From: an uncultured Erythrobacter sp.
GTDB taxonomy: Bacteria > Pseudomonadota > Alphaproteobacteria > Sphingomonadales > Sphingomonadaceae
Reading direction: 5' to 3'
Assembly (NCBI RefSeq): GCF_947492365.1
Contig: NZ_CANLMB010000002.1
Coordinates: 656,001-720,000, forward strand
Length of the DNA: 64,000 nucleotides
Below, piece after piece: positions 16,896 to 26,161 of this stretch. A program made the translations under genes and the position numbers. Position 1 is the stretch's first letter, and every line of letters starts with the position of its first letter. The notes below the pieces were generated by a model that was not told the origin of the DNA, did not search any database, and saw only the letters and a list, made by a program, of their open reading frames with translations.

Positions 16896-17657
16896 TCATA
16901 CCGCGATCATTCGAAACTTTCGGGGGGTCAGATTTGTTGCTTGTCTGAACTGGCGGGTGAAAGCGCTTTGATCGCTATATCCGGCGCGTAGAGCGATATC
17001 GACAATTGGTAGATCGGTGGTGCGAAGCAGCTTTTGCGCCATGTCGATGCGCTGCTTGATGATCCATTGCCCGACATTGAGCCCAAATATCTGCCGGAAA
17101 CGGCGGTTCAACTTGAATTGCGACAATCCCGTTTGTTCGGCCAATTGCTTGACCGTCGGAATGTCCGTGAAATTGACCAACACGCGCCTTATCGCGCCGG
17201 CCACCTCGTCATATTCGCTGCGCGACGTATTGGGCAATTGCAGATCCTTCGAAATGCCAACGACGCCTGCAACAAGGCCCCTGTCATCGAAGGTCGGAAG
17301 CTTGGCAGTAAGGCACCAGCCAACTGTCTTGTTTGGATAGACATGCATTTCCAGCCTTTGTTCAATCGGCAGTCCTGTTTGAACAACCGATCGATCTTGC
17401 TTCTCATAACTGCTGCCAAGCTCCTTGCCCAAAATCTCTGAAGGCAGGCGCCCGATCAATTGAGCTTTGTCTGTCAAACCCGATCGCTCGACGAGCGTCG
17501 CATTCACAGCTTTATACCGACCTGCGATATCCTTCTTGAAAAAGACAACATTGGGCAATTGGTCGAAAAGCCCTGTGACAATGCCTAAAGAAAGTGCCTC
17601 GTACATGCCAATCGTTTGCTCAAGAATATACCAAAATTCAAGTTCGCAGTTTCGCAT
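16896..17657 (-). CDS. PAS-AraC transcriptional regulator of the hydroxyproline operon
   Basis: A protein of 253 residues. Residues about 25-140 form a PAS-like sensor (LPNVVFFKKDIAGRYKAVN, VVGISKDLQ), and residues about 150-253 an AraC/XylS double helix-turn-helix (TVKQLAEQTGLSQFKLNRRF, IALRAGYSDQSAFTRQFRQ, TPRKFR). This layout differs from the cupin-type AraC proteins. It is transcribed divergently from the hydroxyproline catabolic operon, 103 bases apart, so it is very likely the local activator. A later in-frame ATG at 17606 is an alternative start. The ligand is unknown; hydroxyproline or a breakdown product is a reasonable guess. Confidence 0.88.
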   Translation of the reverse strand: MRNCELEFWYILEQTIGMYEALSLGIVTGLFDQLPNVVFFKKDIAGRYKAVNATLVERSGLTDKAQLIGRLPSEILGKELGSSYEKQDRSVVQTGLPIEQRLEMHVYPNKTVGWCLTAKLPTFDDRGLVAGVVGISKDLQLPNTSRSEYDEVAGAIRRVLVNFTDIPTVKQLAEQTGLSQFKLNRRFRQIFGLNVGQWIIKQRIDMAQKLLRTTDLPIVDIALRAGYSDQSAFTRQFRQATNLTPRKFRMIAV

Positions 17658-17760
17658 CCGGCAAGACCAGAACGTTCGGTCGGTCTAGAAAACGGCATCA
17701 TCATCTGCCGAGGCTTGGCGGATCTGGCGTAGGATTTGTGCAAGTTGGGAGAGCGGGAGC
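17658..17760. promoter_or_regulatory. Divergent control region of the hydroxyproline operon
   Basis: The 103 bases hold both promoters. At 17665-17681, GACCAGAACGTTCGGTC is a nearly symmetric site (GACC-GAAC then GTTC-GGTC, one extra base on the left). It is a candidate binding site for the PAS-AraC protein. No convincing -35/-10 pair was found. Confidence 0.3.
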
Positions 17761-18705
17761 ATGACACAGACAGACAAAGTTTTTTCGGGTTGCATGCCGG
17801 CCCTCATGACACCGTGCGACGCCAATGGAGCGGTGGATTTCGATGCCCTGGTTCGCAAGGGCAGTGAGCTGATCGCTGCGGGCATGGACGCGGTTATCTA
17901 TTGCGGATCGATGGGTGACTGGCCGCTGCTCAGCGATGAACAGCGTATGGAAGGCGTCGCACGGCTTTGTGCAGCGGGCGTGCCTGTGATCGTCGGTACC
18001 GGCGCGCAGAACCCCGCCCGCGCGGTGGCCTTGGCGCGTCACGCACAGGAAGTTGGCGCAGCCGGGTTGATGGTAATTCCAAGGGTGCTCTCGCGCGGTA
18101 TATCGCCGGCGGCGCAGCATGCGCATTTCTCTGACATACTCAACGCAGCGCCTGACATTCCGGCGGTGATCTATAACAGCCCCTATTACGGGTTTGAAAC
18201 CAAGGCCGACTTGTTCTTTTCGCTGCGAGGCGAGCATCCGAATCTGGTCGGCTTCAAGGAGTTCGGCGGCGCGGAATCGATGCGCTATGCAGCCGAGAAT
18301 ATCGCTTCAGCTGATCCTGACATTGCATTGATGGTCGGTGTCGATACGCAAGCCTTTCATGGCTTTGTGAATTGCGGGGCAGACGGGGCTATTACCGGTA
18401 TAGGCAATGCTCTGCCACGCGAAGTCTTGCGGTTGGTCGAATTGTGTAAACGAGCCGCAGCGGGCGATGCCGAGGCTCGCGCTCTGGCGTGGGAGCTCGA
18501 CAAGGCGCTGCATGTCCTTGCGACCTTCGATGAAAGCCCCGATCTCGTGCTCTATTACAAGCATCTTATGGTGCTCGAAGGATGCACCGAATATGCGCAT
18601 CACATCCACGCGTCAGATCAGCTTAGCCCACCGCAAAAGGCGTACCTGGAAGCGCAGTGGAAACTGTTCCGCGATTGGTGGGATAGCTGGCCGGGAGCGG
18701 TTTAA
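17761..18705 (+). CDS. Dihydrodipicolinate synthase-family 1-pyrroline-4-hydroxy-2-carboxylate deaminase
   Basis: A protein of 314 residues with the DapA/NAL TIM-barrel fold. Schiff-base Lys is K166 (LVGFKEFGG) and the paired Tyr is Y138 (AVIYNSPYYG). The phosphate/carboxylate loop is CGSMGDWPLLS, differing from the GTTGE of true DapA. In the hydroxyproline pathway this family converts 1-pyrroline-4-hydroxy-2-carboxylate to 2-oxoglutarate semialdehyde with release of ammonia. The assignment rests on the fold plus the neighbouring epimerase, dehydrogenase and semialdehyde dehydrogenase. It is first in the operon; GGGAG sits just before the ATG. Confidence 0.88.
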   Translation: MTQTDKVFSGCMPALMTPCDANGAVDFDALVRKGSELIAAGMDAVIYCGSMGDWPLLSDEQRMEGVARLCAAGVPVIVGTGAQNPARAVALARHAQEVGAAGLMVIPRVLSRGISPAAQHAHFSDILNAAPDIPAVIYNSPYYGFETKADLFFSLRGEHPNLVGFKEFGGAESMRYAAENIASADPDIALMVGVDTQAFHGFVNCGADGAITGIGNALPREVLRLVELCKRAAAGDAEARALAWELDKALHVLATFDESPDLVLYYKHLMVLEGCTEYAHHIHASDQLSPPQKAYLEAQWKLFRDWWDSWPGAV

Positions 18706-18720
18706 GCGGGAACTGCCAAG

Positions 18721-19650
18721 ATGCGTGTCATCGACTCACATACTTGCGGGCAGCCAACCCGGGTCATCGTAACTGGTGGACCTGATCTAGGCGCCGGCCC
18801 CTTGTCTGAACGCCGCGAACTGCTTGCCCGCGAACATGACGAGTTGCGCCGGAAGTCCATTCTGGAGCCCAAATGTTCCGAGGCGATGGTTGGCGCACTT
18901 TTGTGCGATTCGCCCAATCCAGAATGCGCCGCCGGGGTGATCTTCTTCAACAACACCGGGTATCTCGGGATGTGCGGCCACGGCACAATCGGGCTTGCCG
19001 TTACGCTTGCCTATCTCGGCAAGCTTGGCCCCGGGACTCACTTGATCGATACGCCAAGCGGAGTTGTCCGGGTCGGTTTGGACGGCCCGAACAATGTCTC
19101 TGTCGAAAATGTCCCGAGCTACTGTTTCCGCCAGAATGTGGAGCTCCAGGTTGAAGGCCTCGGTACGGTCAGCGGATCTATAGCCTGGGGCGGAAACTGG
19201 TTTTTTCTAGTAGATCAATCGCCGTGCGAACTGTCGCGCGCCAACATCCCGCAGCTCACCGACGCGGCCATCAGGATCAAGCGTGCGCTTGTGGAGCAGG
19301 CGATCTTTGGTGCTGATGGGGCAGAGATCGATCACATCGAGTTCTTCGGTCTCGGCCAAAGCCCCGACGCTGATAGCCAGAACTTCGTACTGTGCCCGGG
19401 TCTGGCTTATGATCGGTCGCCCTGCGGAACGGGGACCAGCGCAAAGATTGCCTGTCTCGCCGAGCGTGGACAGCTCGCACCGGGGCAGGAGTGGGTTCAG
19501 GAAAGTATCATGGGCAGCCGCTTTCGCGGGTCTTACAGGCTCGATGATGCAGGCCGAGTCATCCCGACGATTGCCGGCACCGCCTATGTGTTCGCTGATG
19601 CCAGTCTGGTTGATCAGGCCGGTGATCCCTTCGCGCAAGGTTTTGGCTGA
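18721..19650 (+). CDS. 4-hydroxyproline 2-epimerase
   Basis: A protein of 309 residues of the proline racemase superfamily. Both catalytic cysteines are present: C85 in YLGMCGHGTIG and C235 in DRSPCGTGTSAK. Two Cys mean a racemase/epimerase; dehydratases of this family have Thr or Ser at the first place. It converts trans-4-hydroxy-L-proline to cis-4-hydroxy-D-proline. The start follows the deaminase by 15 bases, and the TGA overlaps the next ATG (TGATG). Confidence 0.93.
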   Translation: MRVIDSHTCGQPTRVIVTGGPDLGAGPLSERRELLAREHDELRRKSILEPKCSEAMVGALLCDSPNPECAAGVIFFNNTGYLGMCGHGTIGLAVTLAYLGKLGPGTHLIDTPSGVVRVGLDGPNNVSVENVPSYCFRQNVELQVEGLGTVSGSIAWGGNWFFLVDQSPCELSRANIPQLTDAAIRIKRALVEQAIFGADGAEIDHIEFFGLGQSPDADSQNFVLCPGLAYDRSPCGTGTSAKIACLAERGQLAPGQEWVQESIMGSRFRGSYRLDDAGRVIPTIAGTAYVFADASLVDQAGDPFAQGFG

Positions 19651-20909
19651 TGGCAGGTCAGGAAACGGATAAAGTGATCGTAATTGGCGGCGGTGTGATC
19701 GGGATCGCCTGTGCTCATTACCTCAACCAAGCGGGCTATGCGGTTACCGTGCTGGAAAGTGGCAGCCTTGCAGCGGCCTGTTCCCATGGGAATTGCGGCT
19801 ATATCTGCCCCAGCCATGTCTTGCCGCTGACAACGCCGGGTGCGCTGCGCGAGGGGCTGAAGTCGCTGTTGAACCCATCCGCATCATTCCGCATCAAGCC
19901 TCGCCTTGAACCGGCGTTCATTCGCTGGCTCTGGCAATTCTCTCGCCGGTGTTCGGCCCGCCAGATGCTCGAAACGGCAAAGCATCTCAACGCAATTCTG
20001 GAATCCTCAGCGGCTGAGTATCGCCGCCTGTTGACTGGAGAGATCGATGGGGCGGAATACCGCCAATCTGGACTTCTTTACGTCTTCGGAACTGCCGAGG
20101 CTGCGGAAGTTTTCTCGGCGAACGAGCGGGCTGTGTCCGCTCGCCATGGCGTGCGGTCAGACTGGATCGAGGGCGCTGACCTGAGGGACTTCGATGGCGC
20201 GCTGAAGCCAGACCTTGCTGGGGGTGTTCTGTTTCCCGACGATGCCAGCCTGCGGCCCGATCAATTGACCGCGCAATGGGCCGCGCTGCTTAAAGGCAGG
20301 GGCGTAACATTTCGCGAAGGCGTTCGGTTTGAGAATGTCGAGCGTTCAGGACGGATGATCAGCGCGATCAAGACTTCAGCCGGAGCGATGCAAGCGGACC
20401 ATTATGTCCTGGCGGCAGGTGCGATCAGTGGGCGTTTGGCCGGTTATTTTGGCAGAGCTATGCCAATCGAACCGGGTAAAGGTTATTCCATCACCCTAGA
20501 CCGGCCCAAGCAAACGCCGCGTGTGCCCATGCTCTTTCCCGAGCATCACGTTGGCATTACCCCATTTGACAGCGGCTTCCGGATTGGATCGATGATGGAA
20601 TTTGCCGGTTTCGACAGCGCGATCCCGCAGCGCAGACTGCAACAATTGCGCAGGTCGGTAGCGCATTATCTGGTCGATGATTTGCCCAAGAACAATATCG
20701 AAGAATGGTACGGCTGGCGCCCAATGACTTGGGACAGCCTGCCGATTATCGGCGCCATGCCCGACACGGACAATGTCTGTCTAGCAACCGGACACAATAT
20801 GCTTGGCATGACTCTGGCTCCGGCTACCGGAAAACTCGTTGCCGAACATATCCAAGGTCAAATCGCGCATATCGATCCCACCCCGTTTTCGCCCGCCCGA
20901 TTTAACTGA
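19650..20909 (+). CDS. FAD-dependent D-hydroxyproline/D-amino acid dehydrogenase
   Basis: A protein of 419 residues of the DadA/DAO family. The N-terminal Rossmann motif is KVIVIGGGVIGIACAHYL, the FAD-contact segment is CSHGNCGYICPSH, and the C-terminal GWRPMTWDSLPIIGAMP with ATGHNMLGMTLAPATG is typical of DadA-like enzymes. In this operon it should oxidise cis-4-hydroxy-D-proline to 1-pyrroline-4-hydroxy-2-carboxylate, passing electrons to the respiratory chain. It is a single-subunit type, unlike the multi-subunit enzymes of some pseudomonads. The start overlaps the epimerase stop. Confidence 0.92.
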   Translation: MAGQETDKVIVIGGGVIGIACAHYLNQAGYAVTVLESGSLAAACSHGNCGYICPSHVLPLTTPGALREGLKSLLNPSASFRIKPRLEPAFIRWLWQFSRRCSARQMLETAKHLNAILESSAAEYRRLLTGEIDGAEYRQSGLLYVFGTAEAAEVFSANERAVSARHGVRSDWIEGADLRDFDGALKPDLAGGVLFPDDASLRPDQLTAQWAALLKGRGVTFREGVRFENVERSGRMISAIKTSAGAMQADHYVLAAGAISGRLAGYFGRAMPIEPGKGYSITLDRPKQTPRVPMLFPEHHVGITPFDSGFRIGSMMEFAGFDSAIPQRRLQQLRRSVAHYLVDDLPKNNIEEWYGWRPMTWDSLPIIGAMPDTDNVCLATGHNMLGMTLAPATGKLVAEHIQGQIAHIDPTPFSPARFN

Positions 20910-20946
20910 AGCGCGCAGCTGCGGTTTTCGAAGAAAGAGATTTCGT

Positions 20947-22383
20947 ATGTCAGTTCACAACAATTTCATCGCCGGTGAATGGATCGGCTCTGCTGATCAG
21001 ATTGCCAACATCAACCCTTCCGATACGAAGGACATTATCGGCGAGTACGCGCAGGCAAACCGCGATCAAGTGGAGCAAGCAATCGAAGCGGCCCATATCG
21101 CGGCTCCAGACTGGGAGCGAAGCGGAATCCAGCAACGTTTCGAATGTCTCGATGTTATTGGAAGCGAGGTCCTCGCGCGCAAGCAGGAATTGGGCACACT
21201 GTTGTCTCGCGAAGAGGGCAAAACACTTGCCGAAGGGATCGGAGAGGTCACGCGCGCAGGCCAGATTTTCAAGTTCTTCGCTGGCGAAACGCTGCGTAAT
21301 GCAGGTGAACTGCTGCCTTCGGTGCGGCCCGGTCTGAGCGTGGAAATCTCGCGCGAAGCGGTGGGCCCGCTCGCTATCATCACACCGTGGAATTTCCCGA
21401 TTGCCATTCCGGCATGGAAGATCGCCCCGGCACTGGCATTTGGCAATACGGTGGTGTTCAAACCTGCGGAACTGACACCCGGCAGCGCTTGGGCTCTTTG
21501 CGACATTATCGCGCGCTCAGGCGTGCCTGAAGGCGTCTTCAATCTGGTTATGGGGCGCGGCGCAGAGATCGGTGCGCCTTTGCTCAACGACCGCCGCATT
21601 CGCGCAGTGAGCTTCACCGGATCGACCCAGACCGGGCGCATTGTCGCCGAAGCATGTAGCGCGCGCAATGCCCGCTTTCAGCTCGAGATGGGCGGCAAGA
21701 ACCCGTTGATCGTTCTCAATGATTGCGACCTGGAGAATGCTGTCAATTGTGCGGTGAATGGCGCGTACTTCTCGACCGGACAGCGCTGCACCGCGTCTTC
21801 GAGGCTGATCGTTGAGGCTTCGGTCCACGACGCATTTGTTGCAGCACTTGTGCGGAAAATGGATGGGCTGGTGATCGGAGACGCTCTCGCCGATGGAACC
21901 GATATCGGCCCGGTCGCAGACCAGTCGCAACTCAACAAGAACCTCGAATATATCGAAATCGGCAAACAAGAAGGTGCAGAACTCCTGACAGGCGGTGATG
22001 TGGTGGAGCGTGACAAGCCCGGCTTCTACCAGAAGCCTGCTCTGTTTATCGAAAGCGACAACGCCATGCGCATCAATCAGGAAGAGGTTTTTGGCCCTGT
22101 AGCTTCGGTGATCAAGGTGGCAGATCTTGATGAAGCTTTGCACTGCGCAAACGACACGCAATTCGGGCTTTCTGCAGGCATCTGCACATCATCGCTGCGT
22201 TCTGCCGCACGCTTCAAACAGGAAAGTCAGGCCGGAATGGTCATGGTCAATGCGCCCACAGCGGGTGTCGATTACCACGTCCCATTCGGAGGAACGAAAG
22301 GATCAAGCTTCGGTCCCCGCGAGCAAGGTGGCTATGCGCGCGATTTCTACACCACGGTCAAAACCGCATATACTCAAGCTTGA
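20947..22383 (+). CDS. 2-oxoglutarate semialdehyde (2,5-dioxovalerate) dehydrogenase
   Basis: A protein of 478 residues of the NAD(P)+ aldehyde dehydrogenase family. The active-site Cys is C281 (STGQRCTASSR), the general base is E247 (QLEMGGKNPL), and the nucleotide site is TPWNFPIAIPAWK and VSFTGSTQTG. ATG 20947 is preferred over upstream in-frame starts because it follows AAAGAGA and begins the conserved MSVHNNFIAGEW. It carries out the last step of hydroxyproline breakdown, giving 2-oxoglutarate. It lies 37 bases after the D-hydroxyproline dehydrogenase. Confidence 0.92.
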   Translation: MSVHNNFIAGEWIGSADQIANINPSDTKDIIGEYAQANRDQVEQAIEAAHIAAPDWERSGIQQRFECLDVIGSEVLARKQELGTLLSREEGKTLAEGIGEVTRAGQIFKFFAGETLRNAGELLPSVRPGLSVEISREAVGPLAIITPWNFPIAIPAWKIAPALAFGNTVVFKPAELTPGSAWALCDIIARSGVPEGVFNLVMGRGAEIGAPLLNDRRIRAVSFTGSTQTGRIVAEACSARNARFQLEMGGKNPLIVLNDCDLENAVNCAVNGAYFSTGQRCTASSRLIVEASVHDAFVAALVRKMDGLVIGDALADGTDIGPVADQSQLNKNLEYIEIGKQEGAELLTGGDVVERDKPGFYQKPALFIESDNAMRINQEEVFGPVASVIKVADLDEALHCANDTQFGLSAGICTSSLRSAARFKQESQAGMVMVNAPTAGVDYHVPFGGTKGSSFGPREQGGYARDFYTTVKTAYTQA

Positions 22384-22448
22384 ACCATACGTCGCCAGGA
22401 GCGGATTCTGCGCTCGCGATCTCAGGAAGCACAATATCTGGAGTGCCA

Positions 22449-23609
22449 GTGACGATGAATGCCAACGCCAAAATGCCGCCTTCTATTACGGATGTCGAGA
22501 AGAGCGATCGTCGAGCCAAATTGAGGCGAGCGATGGCCAACGCCGCGCATCAGGCCGTGATCATCACGCCCGGCTCAAATCTGCAATATTTCTTCGGCCT
22601 CAATCTGTATGAGAGCGAACGGTTCATTGGCGCGTTAATCACGCCGAGCGAGACCATATTCATCTGCCCGAAATTCGAAGACACGTCGCTGGCAGCCAAA
22701 TTGAACCAGCCCTATGAAACGCTCTATTGGGAAGAAGACGAGGACCCATATGCGCTGATCGCAACCTATTTGCGTTCGAATTCAGTCAACCTATGCGCCA
22801 TTGATCCCAACTGCAGCTACGGACACGCGTCGCGAATTGGCGATGCACTTGGCAGGGCGATCGGCGTAGGTTCAGCTCATGCGCTGATCTCACCACTGCG
22901 TGCTCGCAAATCGGCCGCAGAGCTTGCTTTGATGACCTTTGCCAAACAACTGACATTGGACATCCACCTCACAATAGCTGGCTGGATCAAGCCCGGCATG
23001 GCTTGCAGCGAGGTGAAGCACGAGATTGACCGGCTCCACCGCGCTGGCGGTGCGGATAATGGAAGTTCGTTCTGTGCCGTCCAATTTGGCGAAGCGACCG
23101 CACACCCCCATGGCGTTCCGGGCGATCCGGTTCTGCAGCCGGGCGAACTGATCCTGATTGACACCGGCTGCACGATTGACGGTTACAATTCCGACATCAC
23201 CCGCACCTATGCGCTCGACACGATGAGCGAAGAGGTTGAGATGATGTGGGCGCTCGAAAAAGAAGCGCAGCAGGCCGCTTTTGATCGTGCGGCTCCCGGC
23301 GTTGCTTGCGAGGATGTCGACACCGCCGCAAGGCAATTTCTGACAGATCGCGGTCTTGGCCCCGACTACAAACTGCCCGGCGTCCCGCACCGGACAGGGC
23401 ACGGCATCGGTCTCGACATCCATGAAGGTCCCTATCTCGTACGCGGAGACAAAACCCCTCTCGCTGCGGGCATGTGCTTTTCGAATGAGCCGATGATCGT
23501 CGTCCCCGGCAAATTCGGCATCCGGCTGGAAGATCATTTCTACATTACGGAAACAGGGGCCTCCTGGTTTACCGAGCCGCAGGAAAGTCTGTACGCGCTG
23601 ACGCAATAG
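22449..23609 (+). CDS. M24-family X-Pro dipeptidase/aminopeptidase
   Basis: A protein of about 386 residues. All five dimetal ligands of the pita-bread peptidases are seen: two Asp in IDTGCTIDGYNSDITRT, His in RTGHGIGLDIHEGP, Glu in FSNEPMIV and Glu in IRLEDHF. The start is uncertain: GTG 22449 has GGAG five bases upstream, ATG 22455 is close, and a TTG at 22380 overlaps the previous stop. Its place at the end of the hydroxyproline operon suggests it releases proline or hydroxyproline from X-Pro/X-Hyp dipeptides, such as those from collagen. No terminator was seen after it. Confidence 0.9.
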   Translation: MTMNANAKMPPSITDVEKSDRRAKLRRAMANAAHQAVIITPGSNLQYFFGLNLYESERFIGALITPSETIFICPKFEDTSLAAKLNQPYETLYWEEDEDPYALIATYLRSNSVNLCAIDPNCSYGHASRIGDALGRAIGVGSAHALISPLRARKSAAELALMTFAKQLTLDIHLTIAGWIKPGMACSEVKHEIDRLHRAGGADNGSSFCAVQFGEATAHPHGVPGDPVLQPGELILIDTGCTIDGYNSDITRTYALDTMSEEVEMMWALEKEAQQAAFDRAAPGVACEDVDTAARQFLTDRGLGPDYKLPGVPHRTGHGIGLDIHEGPYLVRGDKTPLAAGMCFSNEPMIVVPGKFGIRLEDHFYITETGASWFTEPQESLYALTQ

Positions 23610-23846
23610 TGTGAGACCCCTACCGCTTTCTGAGAACTGTACATACGTTCTAGGTTAGCTTCTCACCTTTGGGTCCGAGCATTGAGCAAAGGCAAGAGTT
23701 GAGCTGGAATCGGAAAGCAATAGTCAATCAAGGTTCAGTCATTCCGACATCACCCACTGCGCAGATATGAGCAGACGGTGAGAGTTGGTGTAACTCTCGG
23801 CAGCGGCTCAATGGTGATCGGGGAAAGGCCAGAATTGCCAGAAGCT

Positions 23847-24002
23847 TCATGGTTCCGCCTCATCCTCATCGTCGATCAGAATACGATGCGATGCGCCGTC
23901 CATATCGTCATACTGGCCCGAACGCATGGCCCAGAAAAACGCGCCCAACCCGGCAAGACCCATGAGCAGCGCGATAGGGATCAGGAAGGCGAGGCCCGTC
24001 AT
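23847..24002 (-). CDS. ccoS: cbb3 oxidase assembly protein CcoS
   Basis: A small gene of 51 codons reading MTGLAFLIPIALLMGLAGLG then AFFWAMRSGQYDDMDG and SHRIL. One N-terminal transmembrane helix is followed by the family hallmark FWAxRSGQYDD. CcoS is needed for cofactor insertion in cbb3 oxidase. Its ATG overlaps the ccoI stop (ATGA), and it is the last gene of the cco cluster. The C-terminus is acidic (DDEDEAEP). Confidence 0.95.
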   Translation of the reverse strand: MTGLAFLIPIALLMGLAGLGAFFWAMRSGQYDDMDGASHRILIDDEDEAEP

Positions 24003-26161
24003 ATCCTGCTCTCTTTGGCGCTGCCCGCCAGCCGGAGCGAATTCGCAACCACGATCAGCGAGCTAAGCGACATTGCGATCGCTGCGATCAGCGGAGTGAC
24101 ATATCCGAACAGCGCCAGCGGCACTGCAAGCGCATTGTAGCCGATGGCGAGCGCGAAGTTCTGCCGGACTATTGCCATCGTCCGCCTTGCCACCTTGATC
24201 GCCAATGCGACCGGCATCAGCCGATCCCCGATAAAGACCGCGTCGGCGGCCTGCTGGCTGACATCGCTGGCGGTGCTTGGCGCTATCGAGGCGTGCGCTG
24301 CGGCGAGCGCGGGGCCGTCATTCAGGCCGTCGCCGACCATAAGTGGAAGACGCCCCGCCTCGCGCAAGGCTTCGAGCGCGGCGAGCTTGTCCTGCGGGCT
24401 GACTTGCGCGCTTGCGTTGATGCCCAGTTGGCGCGCGACCTCTTCGACCGGCGCGCTGCGGTCGCCCGAGAGGATGCTGGCTTCGATATCGTTGCTGTGC
24501 AGCCAGGCGATTGTTTCAGCAGCATCGGAGCGGATCGGGTCAGTGAAGGAGAGCGTTACCTCGCGCTCTCCAATCATCAGCCTCGTCGCAAGATCGCTTC
24601 CGCCGGATTCCGGCCGTGTTAGCGCGACAGGCACGCCGCCCCAGTTGCCCGTAAGCCCTTGCCCGCTCGTTTCGACAATCTCGATGATCGCGGCTGGTTC
24701 GACACCCTCTTCGAGCAAGGCCTCGCTCAATCCTTGGCTAAGTGGGTGGCGGCTCGCCTGCGAAAGCCCGAGCGCCACGCTGCGGGCTTCTGCGTCAAGC
24801 GCGGCGATATCGGCACGCGGCTTGCCCAGCGTGAGCGTTCCGGTCTTGTCGAACAGAGCCATATCGACCTCGGCCAGCCGTTCGAGCGTGCTGCCATCTT
24901 TGACCAGCAATCCGCGCCTCAGCAGCGCGCCCGAGGCGACAACCTGAGCGGTCGGGACCGCCAGCCCCATCGCGCAGGGGCAGGTGATAATCAAGACCGC
25001 GATAGCGATCACCAGCGATTGGTGCCAGCCAGCACCCGCGATCATCCAGCCGGCAAAGGCGAGCGCCGAAAGGCTGTGAACGACCGGCGCGTAAAGCCGC
25101 GATGCGCGGTCGGCGATGCGGACATAGTGGCTGCGCGATTGCCCGGCCTCGTCCATGAGCCGCGCGATTTCGGCGATTGCGGTATCGTCGGCGGTGCGCG
25201 TCAGCCGCATCCGGAACGGCGCGCCGAGATTGATCGCTCCGGCATGGACCTCCGACCCGGCTCGCACGCTTTCCGGCGCGCTTTCACCGGTCAGCATGGA
25301 ATTGTCGATCGAGCTTTCGCCATCCTCGATCTCGCCATCGGCGGCGAGAGCCTCGCCTGACGCGACCAACACCAGCATGCCCGGCTCCAGCGCATTGGCA
25401 GCAACGCGGCGGGTCGCTCCATCAGCGCCGATCACGCTGGCGCTCTTGCCCATCCGTTTGAGCAGAGCGCCAATACCGGCCCGCGTGCGGGTGCGCATTT
25501 CCGCATCAAGCGCGCGGCCCGCAAGCAGGAAAAACAGCAGCATCACCGCGCTCTCGAAATAAGCGTGCGCGCCGCCGGTCATCGTCTCGTAGAGGCTTAG
25601 CCCGGTGGCCAGGATCACCCCGATCGAGATCGGCACATCCATATTGGTCCGGCTGTATCTGAGCGCCATCCAGGCGCTGGAGAAAAAGGGCCTGCCCGAA
25701 TAGGCGATGACCGGCAGCGCGATCAGCGCCGAAAGCCAGTGGAACAGCTCACGGGTGAACCCTTCCGCGCCCGACCAGATGCTGACCGAAAGCAGCATGA
25801 CATTCATCATCCCGAAGCCCGCAACCCCGAGCGCGCGCATCAACTGCTTGCGTTCGGCGGATTCGGTGCCGACCGGGTTTTCCTCGATCGGCTGCGCTTC
25901 AAAGCCAAGCCTGAGCAAGGCTTCGGTGAGCGCGTCTTCATCGACGCTTGCATCGTGTTCAACCGCGACGCGTTTTGACGAGAAGTTCACCCGCGCGGCG
26001 ACCACGCCGCCGGTTTTCGGCAACTCGCGCTCGATCTTTGCGATGCAGCCCGCACAGCGCATTCCCGGCACGATGAAACGCGTGGATTTGGTCTGACCTT
26101 GCGGCGAAGCAATCGAGAGACCGGGCGCGTTCACTCGGGAAGCTCGCTTTCCTGCGCCCAA
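23999..26161 (-). CDS. ccoI: Copper-exporting P1B-type ATPase CcoI
   Basis: A protein of 720 residues. An N-terminal heavy-metal domain has RCAGC (C36, C39). The transmembrane metal site is CPC (394-396), the actuator TGES is at 291-294, the phosphorylated Asp is D438 in DKTGT, and SRHPL and GDGLNDGPA complete the set. It supplies copper for the cbb3 CuB centre. ATG 26161 is chosen because GGAGGG lies 5 bases upstream, although it overlaps ccoH by 31 bases; a GTG at 26134 overlapping the ccoH TGA is the alternative. Confidence 0.95.
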   Translation of the reverse strand: MGAGKRASRVNAPGLSIASPQGQTKSTRFIVPGMRCAGCIAKIERELPKTGGVVAARVNFSSKRVAVEHDASVDEDALTEALLRLGFEAQPIEENPVGTESAERKQLMRALGVAGFGMMNVMLLSVSIWSGAEGFTRELFHWLSALIALPVIAYSGRPFFSSAWMALRYSRTNMDVPISIGVILATGLSLYETMTGGAHAYFESAVMLLFFLLAGRALDAEMRTRTRAGIGALLKRMGKSASVIGADGATRRVAANALEPGMLVLVASGEALAADGEIEDGESSIDNSMLTGESAPESVRAGSEVHAGAINLGAPFRMRLTRTADDTAIAEIARLMDEAGQSRSHYVRIADRASRLYAPVVHSLSALAFAGWMIAGAGWHQSLVIAIAVLIITCPCAMGLAVPTAQVVASGALLRRGLLVKDGSTLERLAEVDMALFDKTGTLTLGKPRADIAALDAEARSVALGLSQASRHPLSQGLSEALLEEGVEPAAIIEIVETSGQGLTGNWGGVPVALTRPESGGSDLATRLMIGEREVTLSFTDPIRSDAAETIAWLHSNDIEASILSGDRSAPVEEVARQLGINASAQVSPQDKLAALEALREAGRLPLMVGDGLNDGPALAAAHASIAPSTASDVSQQAADAVFIGDRLMPVALAIKVARRTMAIVRQNFALAIGYNALAVPLALFGYVTPLIAAIAMSLSSLIVVANSLRLAGSAKESRI

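Noticed and set aside
16668..16991. A 107-codon plus-strand frame in the kinase-AraC gap
   Set aside because: No family pattern, and it runs into the AraC gene on the opposite strand; the real signal there is the LysR-like relic on the minus strand.
23631..23665. Inverted repeat AGAAC...GTTCT near the end of the hydroxyproline operon, considered as a LexA box
   Set aside because: Spacing does not fit the alphaproteobacterial GTTC-N7-GTTC direct repeat, and no SOS gene is adjacent.
23730..23852. A 40-codon minus-strand frame overlapping the ccoS stop
   Set aside because: The translation has no helix, signal or family pattern beyond its first few residues, so the overlap is probably chance.
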